Assembly (NCBI RefSeq): GCF_022138605.1
Contig: NZ_JACBFS010000002.1
Location: forward strand, 186,001 to 250,000
DNA: 64,000 bases
Reading direction: 5' to 3'
Source: Xanthobacter sp. NM-25
GTDB lineage: Bacteria; Pseudomonadota; Alphaproteobacteria; Rhizobiales; Xanthobacteraceae
Part shown: one piece after another, positions 1 through 7,609 of the stretch
How positions within the stretch are numbered: position 1 is the first letter of the stretch
Layout: each line of letters starts with the position of its first letter
The notes under the pieces: model-generated
What the model was told of the DNA's origin: nothing
What the model saw: only the letters and a program-made list of their open reading frames with translations
The model's database searches: none
Program-made: the position numbers and the translations under genes

Positions 1-510
1 ATCGCCCTCGCCTATGCGGATTTCCACGGCCTTGATCTCCTGGTGCTGCGCATCACCGCCGTCTACGGCTTCGGCATGCGCACCCCCATGTTCATCAAGC
101 CCATGGTGGAGCAGTCGGTTCTCGGCCGGCCCGTGCGCTTCGCCACCGGCGGGCCCATGAAGCGCGATTACACCTATGTGCCCGATTGCGCGGCGGCCAT
201 CGTCAACGCCCTCGCCATCGCGCCCCTGGCCGAAGGTGCGCAGCGGGTGTTCAACGTCTCCGCCGGTGCCGCCCGCGCGGCGTCGGAAGTGGCGCAGATC
301 GTGCGCCACTTGGTGCCCGGCGCCGACATCGAAATCGGCGACACACTCACCCCCCTCGAGGCGGTGAACGCCCGCATGCGGGCGAGCCTCGACATTTCCG
401 CCGCTGCCACGGCGCTGAACTGGCGTCCGGCCTTCAGCCTTGAGCAGGGCATCGCCGATTATGCCGCCCGTTTCCGTGCCAGCATCGCCGCGCCGGAGGT
501 CGTTTCATGA
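1..510 (+). CDS. NAD-dependent epimerase/dehydratase, C-terminal part (5' end outside window)
   Basis: The frame is open from the first base and ends in TGA at 508-510, leaving about 169 residues of an extended short-chain dehydrogenase. The segment RDYTYVPDCAAAIVNAL (about residue 56) and the closing LNWRPAFSLEQGIADY are typical of the substrate-binding half of GalE-like sugar-nucleotide epimerases. The Rossmann N-terminus and the YxxxK active site lie upstream and cannot be checked. The stop codon overlaps the next start as ATGA, so the two genes are probably cotranscribed. The family is fairly sure; the substrate is unknown. Confidence 0.8.
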   Translation: MALAYADFHGLDLLVLRITAVYGFGMRTPMFIKPMVEQSVLGRPVRFATGGPMKRDYTYVPDCAAAIVNALAIAPLAEGAQRVFNVSAGAARAASEVAQIVRHLVPGADIEIGDTLTPLEAVNARMRASLDISAAATALNWRPAFSLEQGIADYAARFRASIAAPEVVS

Positions 511-1304
511 GCGCCTCGCCCTATACCGTCTACGCCCTCCAATATGCGAGCCGCGCCGGCCGGCGGGCCGACAATTTCATCGGCGGCGACCCGCACGACG
601 GGCCCATGCCGCTCGCGTATTATGTCTGGGCGGTGATGGGCCCCGAGCGCACCTTCGTGGTGGATACCGGCTTCACCGCCGAGGTGGCGGCACGGCGCCA
701 ACGCGACTTCCTGCGCTGCCCGGTGGAGGCCCTGCGCCTTGTCGGCATCGCCCCGGAAGAGGTCACCGACGTCATCCTCACCCACCTGCATTATGACCAC
801 GTGGGCAATTTCGACCGGTTCCCGAAGGCCACTTTTCACCTGCAGGAAGCCGAGATGCACTATGCGGTGGGCCGCTATATGCGCTACCAAAAGTTGCGGC
901 ATTCCTATGAGGTGGAGGACGTGGTGGGCATGGTGCGGGCCAATTACGCCGGCCGGGTGCGCTTCTACAACGGCCCGGCGGAGCTTGCCCCGGGCGTCGA
1001 CATCCAGCCGGCGCCGGGCCATTCGGCCGGCCTTCAGTTCGTGCGCGTCGCCACCCGGCGCGGCACCGTGGTGCTCGCCTCCGATGTCTCCCATTTTTAT
1101 GAGAACATGGAGCGGGAGAAGCCTTACGTCACCGCCTTCCACGTGGGGGGCATGCTGGAGGGGTTCGATCTGCTCCGCGCCGCCGCCCCCTCGCCCGACC
1201 ACATCATTCCCGGGCACGACCCGCTGGTGATGCAGCTTTATCCGGCACCGCGGCCGGAGCTCGCCGGCATCGTCGCGCAGCTCGACGTGCCGCCCCGCAG
1301 ATAG
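507..1304 (+). CDS. Metallo-beta-lactamase-fold hydrolase, N-acyl-homoserine-lactonase-like
   Basis: This 265-residue protein carries the zinc signature HLHYDH (His93, His95, Asp97, His98). The later ligands are a His in APGHSAG, an Asp in LASDVSH and a His in IPGHDP, all expected for the fold. Length and spacing match the small lactonase branch (AiiA/AttM-like), which opens acyl-homoserine or gamma-type lactones. There is no signal peptide, so it should be cytoplasmic. It overlaps the epimerase stop by 4 bp and precedes a GntR regulator gene. In this catabolic setting it may open a pathway lactone rather than quench signals; that is inference. Confidence 0.75.
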   Translation: MSASPYTVYALQYASRAGRRADNFIGGDPHDGPMPLAYYVWAVMGPERTFVVDTGFTAEVAARRQRDFLRCPVEALRLVGIAPEEVTDVILTHLHYDHVGNFDRFPKATFHLQEAEMHYAVGRYMRYQKLRHSYEVEDVVGMVRANYAGRVRFYNGPAELAPGVDIQPAPGHSAGLQFVRVATRRGTVVLASDVSHFYENMEREKPYVTAFHVGGMLEGFDLLRAAAPSPDHIIPGHDPLVMQLYPAPRPELAGIVAQLDVPPRR

Positions 1305-1349
1305 AGGCGCCGGCCCCGGCCGGTTCAGGACAGCTTGAGGACAGGACCC

Positions 1350-2126
1350 ATGACCACGCCAGCCAGCCTTACGGCCATGCACCAGGCGGCATCGCTCAAG
1401 AAGCAGGTCATCGACGCGCTGCGGACCGCCATTCTCGACGGCCGCTTCCAATCGGGCGACCGGCTGATCGAGCGAGAGATCTGCGAGATGTTCCAGGTCA
1501 GCCGCACGCTTCTGCGCGAGGCCCTGAGCCAGCTCGCGGCCGAAGGGGTGGTGCAGATCATCCCCCATCGCGGGCCCATCGTGGCGGTTTATTCGGTGGA
1601 GGATGCCCGCGCCATCTATGAGTTGCGCGCCACCCTGGAGGAGATGGCCGGCCGCTGCTTCGCCGAGCGGGCCAGCGCCGCCGAGCTGAAGGCCCTTGAA
1701 AACGCCTTCGCCGCCCTCAAGCGCGCCTGCCGGGGCAAGCCGGACAAGGACTTCCTCGCCATGAAGGCGAGCTTCTACACCGCCCTCACCGCCGGCGCGC
1801 ACAATCCCGTGTTGGAGGACATGCTGCGCATGATCCACTGGCGGGTCACCATGCTGCGCGCCCACACCCTCTCCCAGCCCGGCCGCCTCTCCAAGAGCAT
1901 GGAGGAGATCGGCGCGGTGATGGACGCCCTGAGCCGGCGCGATGCCGAAGCGGCGGGCCTCGCCTGCCGCCGCCATGTGACCAACGCCGCCGCCATCGCC
2001 ACCGCCATCCTCACCGCCCAAGCGGAAGAAAAGGCGGAAGAAAAGGCTGCCGTGAAGGGCGCCGCCAAAACGACATCGACCACCGCCGCCAAGGCCCGAG
2101 GCGGCGCACGGCTCGCCCGGGTCTAG
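1350..2126 (+). CDS. GntR-family transcriptional regulator with FCD ligand domain
   Basis: The product is 258 residues from ATG 1350, which follows TTGAGGACAGG; an in-frame TTG at 1335 is possible but unlikely. A winged-helix DNA-binding domain spans about residues 15-80 (ERE..EMFQVSRTLLREALSQL). An all-helical FCD effector domain follows, to about 215. The last 35 or so residues are Ala/Lys/Glu-rich and look disordered. FCD regulators usually repress a neighbouring catabolic or uptake operon until an organic acid binds. A TTGT-N3-ACAA palindrome over the promoter at 4116-4151 is its best candidate target. Confidence 0.85.
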   Translation: MTTPASLTAMHQAASLKKQVIDALRTAILDGRFQSGDRLIEREICEMFQVSRTLLREALSQLAAEGVVQIIPHRGPIVAVYSVEDARAIYELRATLEEMAGRCFAERASAAELKALENAFAALKRACRGKPDKDFLAMKASFYTALTAGAHNPVLEDMLRMIHWRVTMLRAHTLSQPGRLSKSMEEIGAVMDALSRRDAEAAGLACRRHVTNAAAIATAILTAQAEEKAEEKAAVKGAAKTTSTTAAKARGGARLARV

Positions 2127-2294
2127 GCCGCCCGCAATCCCGCATCGGCGGCGGAGGTCCGAGCCCCCGTCGCCGGCCCGCGCGGCATCCCGCGCCGCAT
2201 TTCACCGCACCGCCTGGATCATCCCGATCCCGGATCGCGCGCGCATGCCTGCACGCCGAAGTGCCGGCCGCAACAAGAACAACTGGAGGAAGCC

Positions 2295-3080
2295 ATGTCC
2301 GCCCCGTCCATTCCCGCCCTCAACCAGATCCGCACCGGTGTGCGCGGCGCGCCGCTGGTGGTGCTGGTCCATGCGGTGGGTCTCGATCTCACCTATTGGG
2401 ATCGCCAGATCGAGGCGCTGGCGGAGCGCTTCGACGTCATCGCCTACGACCTTGCCGGCCATGGCGCCTCGGCGCGGTCGGAGCTGCCCCTGTCGTTCGC
2501 GGCGGCGGCCGCCGATCTCGCGGCGGTCATTACCGGGGCCGAGGCGGGCCCTGCCTGCGTGGTGGGGCTTTCGGTGGGCGGCATGATCGCCCAGAGCCTC
2601 GCCGCCACCCGCCCTGAGCTGGTGCGCGCCCTCGTCCTCATCGACACCGTGAGCACCTTTTCCGATGCCGGACGCGCCGCGGTGCGCGGCCGGGGCGACA
2701 TGGTGCGCGCGGAGGGCATGGACGCCATCCTCGCTCCCACGCTGGAGCGCTGGTTCACCCCCGCCTTCGCCGCCCGCCGACCGGATGTGCTCGACCGCGT
2801 TGCCAAGACCCTACGCGCCGCCGACCCGCAGGTGCACGCCGCCATGTGGCAGATGATATCCACCCTCGACGTGGCGCCGCATCTGCCCGCCTTCGCCATG
2901 CCCACCCTGGTGATGGTGGGGGCGCTCGATCCCACCACGCCGGTGGCGGCGGCCGAGGCCATCGCCGCGGGCATTCCCGGCGCCCGGCTCGAGATCCTGC
3001 CCGAGGTCTCGCACATTTCCACGGTGGAAGCCCCGGCGCTGGTGAACCGGCACCTCATCACCTTCCTCGAAACCGTCTGA
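2295..3080 (+). CDS. Alpha/beta hydrolase, 3-oxoadipate enol-lactonase-like
   Basis: This 261-residue cytoplasmic hydrolase has nucleophile motif GLSVGGM (Ser93), a probable acid Asp in VGALDPTTP and catalytic His in EVSHISTVEAP. Size and motifs fit the PcaD/enol-lactonase branch. Start ATG 2295 follows CTGGAGGAAGCC, a good ribosome-binding site. The 168 bp upstream hold no obvious promoter or hairpin. The genes behind it encode a beta-hydroxyacid dehydrogenase and, after the transporter, a carboxymuconolactone-decarboxylase-family protein. An enol-lactone or ester hydrolysis step in an aromatic-acid pathway is plausible, but the substrate cannot be read from sequence. Confidence 0.75.
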   Translation: MSAPSIPALNQIRTGVRGAPLVVLVHAVGLDLTYWDRQIEALAERFDVIAYDLAGHGASARSELPLSFAAAAADLAAVITGAEAGPACVVGLSVGGMIAQSLAATRPELVRALVLIDTVSTFSDAGRAAVRGRGDMVRAEGMDAILAPTLERWFTPAFAARRPDVLDRVAKTLRAADPQVHAAMWQMISTLDVAPHLPAFAMPTLVMVGALDPTTPVAAAEAIAAGIPGARLEILPEVSHISTVEAPALVNRHLITFLETV

Positions 3081-3110
3081 GGCCACTTCTCGCCCTCGGG
3101 AGGACCCGGC

Positions 3111-4067
3111 ATGGACCACGCGACGTTCGACCCCACGCAGCCCCTCGGCCTCATCGGCCTCGGCGCCATGGGCGGCCCGCTCGCGCGGCGCCTGCTGGCG
3201 GCCGGGCAGCCGCTGGTGATCCACACGCGGCAGCCGGCGGCGGCGGCGCCGTTCGAAGCGCTGGGCGCCCAATGGGTCGAGAGCCCGTCGGCCGTCGCCA
3301 GCCGCGCCCGCACCGCGCTCACCGTGCTGCCGAGTCCCCGGGAGGTGGAAGCGGTGGTGTTCGGTCCCTCCGGCCTGGCGGAGGGCTTCACCGCCGGCGC
3401 CACGCTCATCGACATGACCACCGGCGCGCCATCGGCCACACGGGCCCTCGGCGCCCGCCTTGCCGAGCGTGGCGTGACACTGCTCGATGCCCCCGTCAGC
3501 GGCGGCCCGAAGGGCGCGGCGAGCGGCAAGCTCGCCGTGTGGGTGAGCGGAGACGAAGCTGCCTTCACCGCCCACGCTCCCCTATTCGCGCGCCTGGGCG
3601 ACCGGGTGATGTATCTCGGCGCGCTCGGCGCCGCCACCACCGCCAAGCTCGCCCACAATTGCGCGAACTACGGCATCCAGATGGTGCTGGCGGAGGTGTT
3701 CACCATTGGCGTGAAGGCCGGCCTGCCGCCGGAGACCCTGTTCGCCGCCCTGCGCCAGGGCTCGCTGGGGCGGCAGAACATCGTCGATCGGCTGGCCGAT
3801 CAGTTCCTGCCGGGGGATTTCGACCAGGTGGCGTTCGCCCTCGACCTCGCCTTCAAGGACGTGTCGCTCGCCGCCGACCTCGCCCGCGAAGCCGGCGTGC
3901 CGGCCCGTATGGCGCAGATGACCCTCGCCGACATGACCGAGGCCCGCAACCGGGGCTGGGGACAGAAGGACTCCCGCGTCGCCATGCGGGTGCAGGAAGA
4001 GCGCGCCGGCGTCGACATCCAGGTGCCGCGCGAGACCCTCGCGCGGATCCTAGAGAACGATAAATAA
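3111..4067 (+). CDS. NAD(P)-dependent beta-hydroxyacid dehydrogenase (3-hydroxyisobutyrate dehydrogenase family)
   Basis: The 318-residue product has an N-terminal Rossmann motif GLIGLGAMGG (residues 13-22), the substrate loop DAPVSGGPKGAASG and the catalytic Lys in AKLAHNCANYG. These are the three diagnostic blocks of the family, which also includes tartronate semialdehyde and 6-phosphogluconate dehydrogenases. Start ATG 3111 follows GGGAGGACCCGGC. It lies 30 bp behind the hydrolase gene and is probably in the same transcript. The enzyme should oxidise or reduce a 3-hydroxy acid with NAD(P); the exact substrate is not evident. Confidence 0.82.
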   Translation: MDHATFDPTQPLGLIGLGAMGGPLARRLLAAGQPLVIHTRQPAAAAPFEALGAQWVESPSAVASRARTALTVLPSPREVEAVVFGPSGLAEGFTAGATLIDMTTGAPSATRALGARLAERGVTLLDAPVSGGPKGAASGKLAVWVSGDEAAFTAHAPLFARLGDRVMYLGALGAATTAKLAHNCANYGIQMVLAEVFTIGVKAGLPPETLFAALRQGSLGRQNIVDRLADQFLPGDFDQVAFALDLAFKDVSLAADLAREAGVPARMAQMTLADMTEARNRGWGQKDSRVAMRVQEERAGVDIQVPRETLARILENDK

Positions 4068-4115
4068 AGGGTTTTTCTCTCAGCGCGAAGATCGACCTGG
4101 AATCTCTTCCGGCGG

Positions 4116-4151
4116 TTGACATCCAAACATATCAGATTATTGTCGTACAAT
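4116..4151 (+). promoter_or_regulatory. Predicted sigma70-type promoter with GntR/FCD-type operator
   Basis: TTGACA (4116-4121) stands 16 bp before TATTGT (4138-4143). The second element overlaps the inverted repeat ATTGTCGTACAAT (4139-4151). An outer CATAT/ATATG pair flanks it. T-N-G-T...A-C-N-A palindromes are the usual targets of FCD-type GntR repressors, and one is encoded at 1350. The site lies about 80 bp before the ABC importer genes, so repression of uptake until ligand appears is the simplest model. Confidence 0.55.
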
Positions 4152-4227
4152 CATATGAGATGCGCGGACCGCCAAATGGTCCTGTGGCAGCCAAGCCAGA
4201 ACAAGCATCACCACACGGGAGGAAAAG

Positions 4228-5268
4228 ATGGCGCGTTTTTCGCGAATCCTGGTTGCTGGCCTGCTGGGCCTTGCGGCCTTGCCGACCACGGCCCGGGCCG
4301 CCGAGCTGGAAAAGCCGAGCATCTCCATCGCCGTCGGCGGCTCCATCAGCCAGATGAACAAGATCGCCTATTTCGTCGCGCTCAATAAGAAGTTCTTCGA
4401 GGATGAAGGCCTGAAGGTGAATTCCACCGCCTTCAACTCCGGCACCGCGGCGCTGCAGGCAGTGGTGGCCGGCGGGGCGGATGTGGGTGAAGGCGCCTTC
4501 GAGCACATGCTGCGCCTGCAGTCCAAGGGCGTGGACCTCACCTGCATCACGGTGTTCGGCCGCTATCCCGGCAATGTGCTGGCCGTGCGCAGTTCCAAGG
4601 CGGACAGCATCAAGAGCGTGGCCGATCTCAAGGGTAAGAAGATCGGCATCTCGGCACCCGGCGCCTCCACCCAGAATTTCGTCGCCCAATTGCTGCAGCG
4701 GGCCGGCGTGAGCTGGAAGGATGCCAGCTACATTTCCATCGGCACCGGGGCGAGCGCGGTGGCGGCCATCCGCACCGGCACCGAGCTCGACGCCATCGTC
4801 AATCTCGACCCCGCCATCACTTCGCTCACCGACGCCAAGGAAGTGGTGGTTCTGGTGGACAGCCGCAATGCGGAAGGTTCCCAGATCGCCTTCGGCGGCC
4901 CCTACCTCGCCGATTGCCTTTACGCCAAGACCGACTTCGTCAAGGACAATCCCAAGACCGCACAGGCGGTGTCCAACGCGCTGGTGCGGGCCATGCAATG
5001 GCTGAAGACCGCCAGCGTCGACGACATCATCGCCGCCATTCCGGCCGATTACTACAAGGGCGACGAGGAACTCTATCGCAAGTCGCTGGAGCAGAACATC
5101 TCGGCCTTCACCTGGGACGGCATCGTCACCCCCGAGGCGGCGCAGAACGTGCTGAACACCATCTCGGTGATGGACCCCGGCCTGAAGTCCGCCAACCTCG
5201 ACATTCCGCGCACCTACAACAACACCCTGGTCGAAAACGCCCTGAAAAAATACGGGCCGAAGAAGTAA
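4228..5268 (+). CDS. ABC transporter periplasmic substrate-binding protein, NitT/TauT (SsuA/THI5-like) family
   Basis: The protein has 346 residues with a signal peptide of about 23 residues (hydrophobic core after MARFSRI, cleavage near ARA-AE). The mature part begins like NMT1/THI5-type binding proteins: a glycine-rich opening strand, a block on the partner becoming active (KKFFEDEGLKVN) and AVVAGGADVGEGAFE. Family members bind nitrate, taurine, sulfonates, riboflavin precursors or aromatic acids, so the ligand is open. Start ATG 4228 follows GGGAGGAAAAG. It heads an operon with the ATPase (5367) and permease (6220) genes, behind a GntR-type operator. Confidence 0.85.
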   Translation: MARFSRILVAGLLGLAALPTTARAAELEKPSISIAVGGSISQMNKIAYFVALNKKFFEDEGLKVNSTAFNSGTAALQAVVAGGADVGEGAFEHMLRLQSKGVDLTCITVFGRYPGNVLAVRSSKADSIKSVADLKGKKIGISAPGASTQNFVAQLLQRAGVSWKDASYISIGTGASAVAAIRTGTELDAIVNLDPAITSLTDAKEVVVLVDSRNAEGSQIAFGGPYLADCLYAKTDFVKDNPKTAQAVSNALVRAMQWLKTASVDDIIAAIPADYYKGDEELYRKSLEQNISAFTWDGIVTPEAAQNVLNTISVMDPGLKSANLDIPRTYNNTLVENALKKYGPKK

Positions 5269-5305
5269 AGCGCGCGACGCTTGAAGCAACGCCTGACCGG
5301 AATGG

Positions 5306-5329
5306 CCGGCGCGGATGCTCCCGCGCCGG
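5306..5329 (+). other. GC-rich intergenic hairpin after the binding-protein gene
   Basis: CCGGCGCGG (5306-5314) pairs with CCGCGCCGG (5321-5329) around a 6-nt loop. No T-run follows, so it is probably not a full terminator. Such stems between binding-protein and ATPase genes often protect the 5' message and raise binding-protein expression. Similar stems follow three other binding-protein genes in this window. Confidence 0.45.
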
Positions 5330-5336
5330 GCCCCAC

Positions 5337-5363
5337 CGGAGCCTGACCCCAGCGGAGCCTGAC
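5337..5363 (+). repeat. Tandem 11-bp direct repeat before the ATPase start
   Basis: CGGAGCCTGAC occurs at 5337-5347 and again at 5353-5363, 16 bp apart and 3 bp before the ATPase start codon. It duplicates the GGAG-containing ribosome-binding segment, so either copy could act; the nearer one is poised for ATG 5367. It is probably a small local duplication. Confidence 0.5.
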
Positions 5364-5366
5364 ATC

Positions 5367-6251
5367 ATGACCCTCGCGACCCATCCGGGCGCCCACCCGG
5401 GCGCCTTGCGACCCGCCATGCCCGCCACCGACCACGGCGCCGGCAGCGCCGCAGCCCCGCCGCCGGCGTTGCTGTTCGATCATGTCACCGTGCGCTTCGG
5501 CGCCTACACCGCGGTGAGTGATGCGCACCTGCAGGTGGCCGATGGCGAGTTCGTCTCCATCGTCGGCCCCACCGGCTGCGGCAAGTCCACCTTGCTCAAT
5601 GTGGCGGCGGGCCTGCTGGAGCCCACGGAAGGTGACATCTGCGTCTATGGCCGGTCGCTGGCCGGCCTCAACCGCGCCGCCGGCTACCTGTTCCAGGCGG
5701 ATGCGCTGATGCCCTGGCGCACCGCTTTGCGCAACGTCATCACCGGCCTTGAATATGCCGGCACCGCCCGCGCCGAAGCGGAGCGGCTGGGCAATGAATG
5801 GCTCGCCCGGGTGGGCCTCTCCGGCCATGGGGAGCGCTTTCCCCATGAGATGTCCGGCGGCATGCGCAAGCGCGTCGCGCTGGCCCAGACCCTCATCCGC
5901 GATCCCAGGATCGTGCTGATGGACGAACCCTTCAGCGCCCTCGACGTGCAGACCCGCGTACTGATGGAAAACGAGCTGCTGCAGCTGTGGACCACCTATC
6001 GCAAGTCGGTGCTGTTCATCACCCACGATCTCGAAGAGGCCATCTCCCTCTCCGACCGGGTGATCATCCTTTCCGCCGGCCCATCCACCCATCCCATCGC
6101 CGAGTTCAAGATCGACCTGGAACGCCCGCGTGACGTGGCCGAGATCCGCATGACCCCGCGGTTCGTGGAGCTTTATCACCTCATCTGGGACGCCATGAAA
6201 GAAGAGGTCCTGAAAGCCTATGAGCGAAATCAGCGCAAACTTGCGGACTGA
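5367..6251 (+). CDS. ABC transporter ATP-binding protein, NitT/TauT family
   Basis: This 294-residue ATPase has Walker A GPTGCGKST (about residues 67-75), signature MSGGMRKR and Walker B IVLMDEPFSALD. It also has the switch His in LFITHDLEEA. The first 34 residues form an Ala/Pro/His-rich extension not typical of the family. ATG 5367 follows a GGAG and is the only good start before the conserved domain. Its 3' end overlaps the permease gene by 32 bp. It energises the importer whose binding protein starts at 4228. Confidence 0.88.
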   Translation: MTLATHPGAHPGALRPAMPATDHGAGSAAAPPPALLFDHVTVRFGAYTAVSDAHLQVADGEFVSIVGPTGCGKSTLLNVAAGLLEPTEGDICVYGRSLAGLNRAAGYLFQADALMPWRTALRNVITGLEYAGTARAEAERLGNEWLARVGLSGHGERFPHEMSGGMRKRVALAQTLIRDPRIVLMDEPFSALDVQTRVLMENELLQLWTTYRKSVLFITHDLEEAISLSDRVIILSAGPSTHPIAEFKIDLERPRDVAEIRMTPRFVELYHLIWDAMKEEVLKAYERNQRKLAD

Positions 6252-7083
6252 CGCCATGATCGCCAATTCCGCCCTCGCCAAATCCGCTCCCTCCCGCCCG
6301 GCGCGCCGCCCCCGGCGCAAGGGCATGCCCGGCCCGCTGGTGATGACCACCCTGCAGGCGGGCCTGCTGCTGGTGCTGCTGGCCGCCTGGTATGTGCTCG
6401 TCAGCGCCAAGATCTTCCCGGTCTTCTTCTTCGGAAATCCGGTTCAGGTGTTCGAGCAGATCTTCACCTGGTTCGCCACCGGCGAGATTTTCGTCCACCT
6501 CGCCACCACCCTCATCGAGACCCTGCTGGCCTTCGTCATCGGCGTGCTGAGCGGCATTGGAGCCGGCCTGTGGCTGGGCCTGTCACCGCTGACGGCGGCC
6601 CTGTTCGATCCGTATATCAAGGCGCTCAACGCCATGCCGCGGGTCATCCTCGGCCCCATCTTCATCGTTTGGTTCGGGCTCGGCATCGGCTCCAAGGTCG
6701 CGCTGGGCGTCACGCTGGTCTTCTTCGTGGTGTTCTTCAACGTCTTCCAGGGGGTGCGGGAAGTAAACCCGGTCATCCTCGCCAATGCCCGCATGCTCGG
6801 CGCCAATCGCCGGCAGCTGCTCAGCACCGTCTACATTCCCTCGGCGCTCAGCTGGGTGTTCTCCAGCCTGCACATGTCGGTGGGCATGGCATTCGTGGGT
6901 GCCGTGGTGGGCGAATATCTCGGCTCGGCGCGGGGCGTCGGCTACCTGATCCTGCAGGCGGAAGCCACCTTCGACGTCAACGCCGTGTTCGCCGGCATCA
7001 TCGTCTTGACCGCCTTCGCGCTGGTGCTCGACTTCGCGGTCACGGTGATCGAGAAGCGCCTCATCGTCGGCAAGCCCAAGTAG
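6220..7083 (+). CDS. ABC transporter permease, NitT/TauT family
   Basis: This 287-residue inner-membrane protein has about six hydrophobic spans. It carries the BPD_transp_1 EAA-type cytoplasmic loop around ANARMLGANRRQLLSTVYIPSAL. The N-terminal 45 residues are basic and proline-rich before the first span. ATG 6220 lies inside the ATPase gene; ATG 6256, just after the ATPase stop, is a fair alternative that would remove 12 residues. With the genes at 4228 and 5367 it completes one importer. Confidence 0.85.
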   Translation: MSEISANLRTDAMIANSALAKSAPSRPARRPRRKGMPGPLVMTTLQAGLLLVLLAAWYVLVSAKIFPVFFFGNPVQVFEQIFTWFATGEIFVHLATTLIETLLAFVIGVLSGIGAGLWLGLSPLTAALFDPYIKALNAMPRVILGPIFIVWFGLGIGSKVALGVTLVFFVVFFNVFQGVREVNPVILANARMLGANRRQLLSTVYIPSALSWVFSSLHMSVGMAFVGAVVGEYLGSARGVGYLILQAEATFDVNAVFAGIIVLTAFALVLDFAVTVIEKRLIVGKPK

Positions 7084-7129
7084 AGCCTCTTCAGAACTTC
7101 ATCGCACCCATTATTTCAAGGACACGACG

Positions 7130-7537
7130 ATGACGGAACAGAACGATCCGCGCCCGCTGCTGGAAAAGGGCATGGGCATCCGCCGCGAGGTGCTGGGCGC
7201 CGCCCATGTGGAGCGCTCCATGGCCAATGTGGACGGGTTCTCCCGCCCGCTGCAGGAACTGGTGACCGAATATTGCTGGGGCGCCATCTGGGGCCGGCCG
7301 GGCCTGGAACGCAAGGTGCGCAGCCTGCTCAACATCGCCATGCTCTCCGCCCTCAACCGCCCGCACGAGCTGAAGCTGCACGTGCGCGGCGCCCTCACCA
7401 ACGGGGTGACGCGCGAGGAGATCCAGGAGGCGGTGCTGCAGATCGGCATCTATTGCGGCGTGCCGGTGGCGCTGGAAACCTCCCGCATCGCCCAGGAGGT
7501 GTTCAAGGATCTGGATGCGCAGGCGGCCGGCGGCTGA
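7130..7537 (+). CDS. Carboxymuconolactone decarboxylase family protein
   Basis: The 135-residue length matches gamma-carboxymuconolactone decarboxylase (PcaC). The family core runs from ERKVRSLLNIAMLSALNRPHELKLHVRGALTNG to EAVLQIGIYCGVPVALE. Family members either decarboxylate carboxymuconolactone in the protocatechuate branch or act as AhpD-like peroxidases. There is no AhpD CxxC pair, which favours the decarboxylase side. It follows the ABC permease by 46 bp and ends at a bidirectional terminator. Together with the enol-lactonase-like hydrolase at 2295 it hints at a lactone-based lower aromatic pathway. Confidence 0.75.
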   Translation: MTEQNDPRPLLEKGMGIRREVLGAAHVERSMANVDGFSRPLQELVTEYCWGAIWGRPGLERKVRSLLNIAMLSALNRPHELKLHVRGALTNGVTREEIQEAVLQIGIYCGVPVALETSRIAQEVFKDLDAQAAGG

Positions 7538-7554
7538 CCCCCTCCCCTGACGAC

Positions 7555-7590
7555 AACGGGCCGCCCGGTCATGCCGGGCGGCCCGTTCTA
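7555..7590. terminator. Bidirectional intrinsic terminator between convergent operons
   Basis: AACGGGCCGCCCGG (7555-7568) and CCGGGCGGCCCGTT (7574-7587) form a perfect 14-bp stem with a 5-nt loop, followed by TCTATTT. It sits between genes ending at 7537 (plus) and 7610 (minus). It probably stops transcription from both sides, though the T-runs are short. Confidence 0.7.
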
Positions 7591-7609
7591 TTTGGACGAA
7601 GGGCCCGCG

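Noticed and set aside
459..2021. A 520-codon open frame on the minus strand opposite the lactonase and GntR genes
   Set aside because: It is a GC-rich antisense shadow with Gly/His/Arg-rich nonsense composition. The plus strand has two genes with clear motifs. Similar long shadows (for example 2444-3658, 33117-34886, 49301-51349, 57647-59509) were dropped for the same reason.
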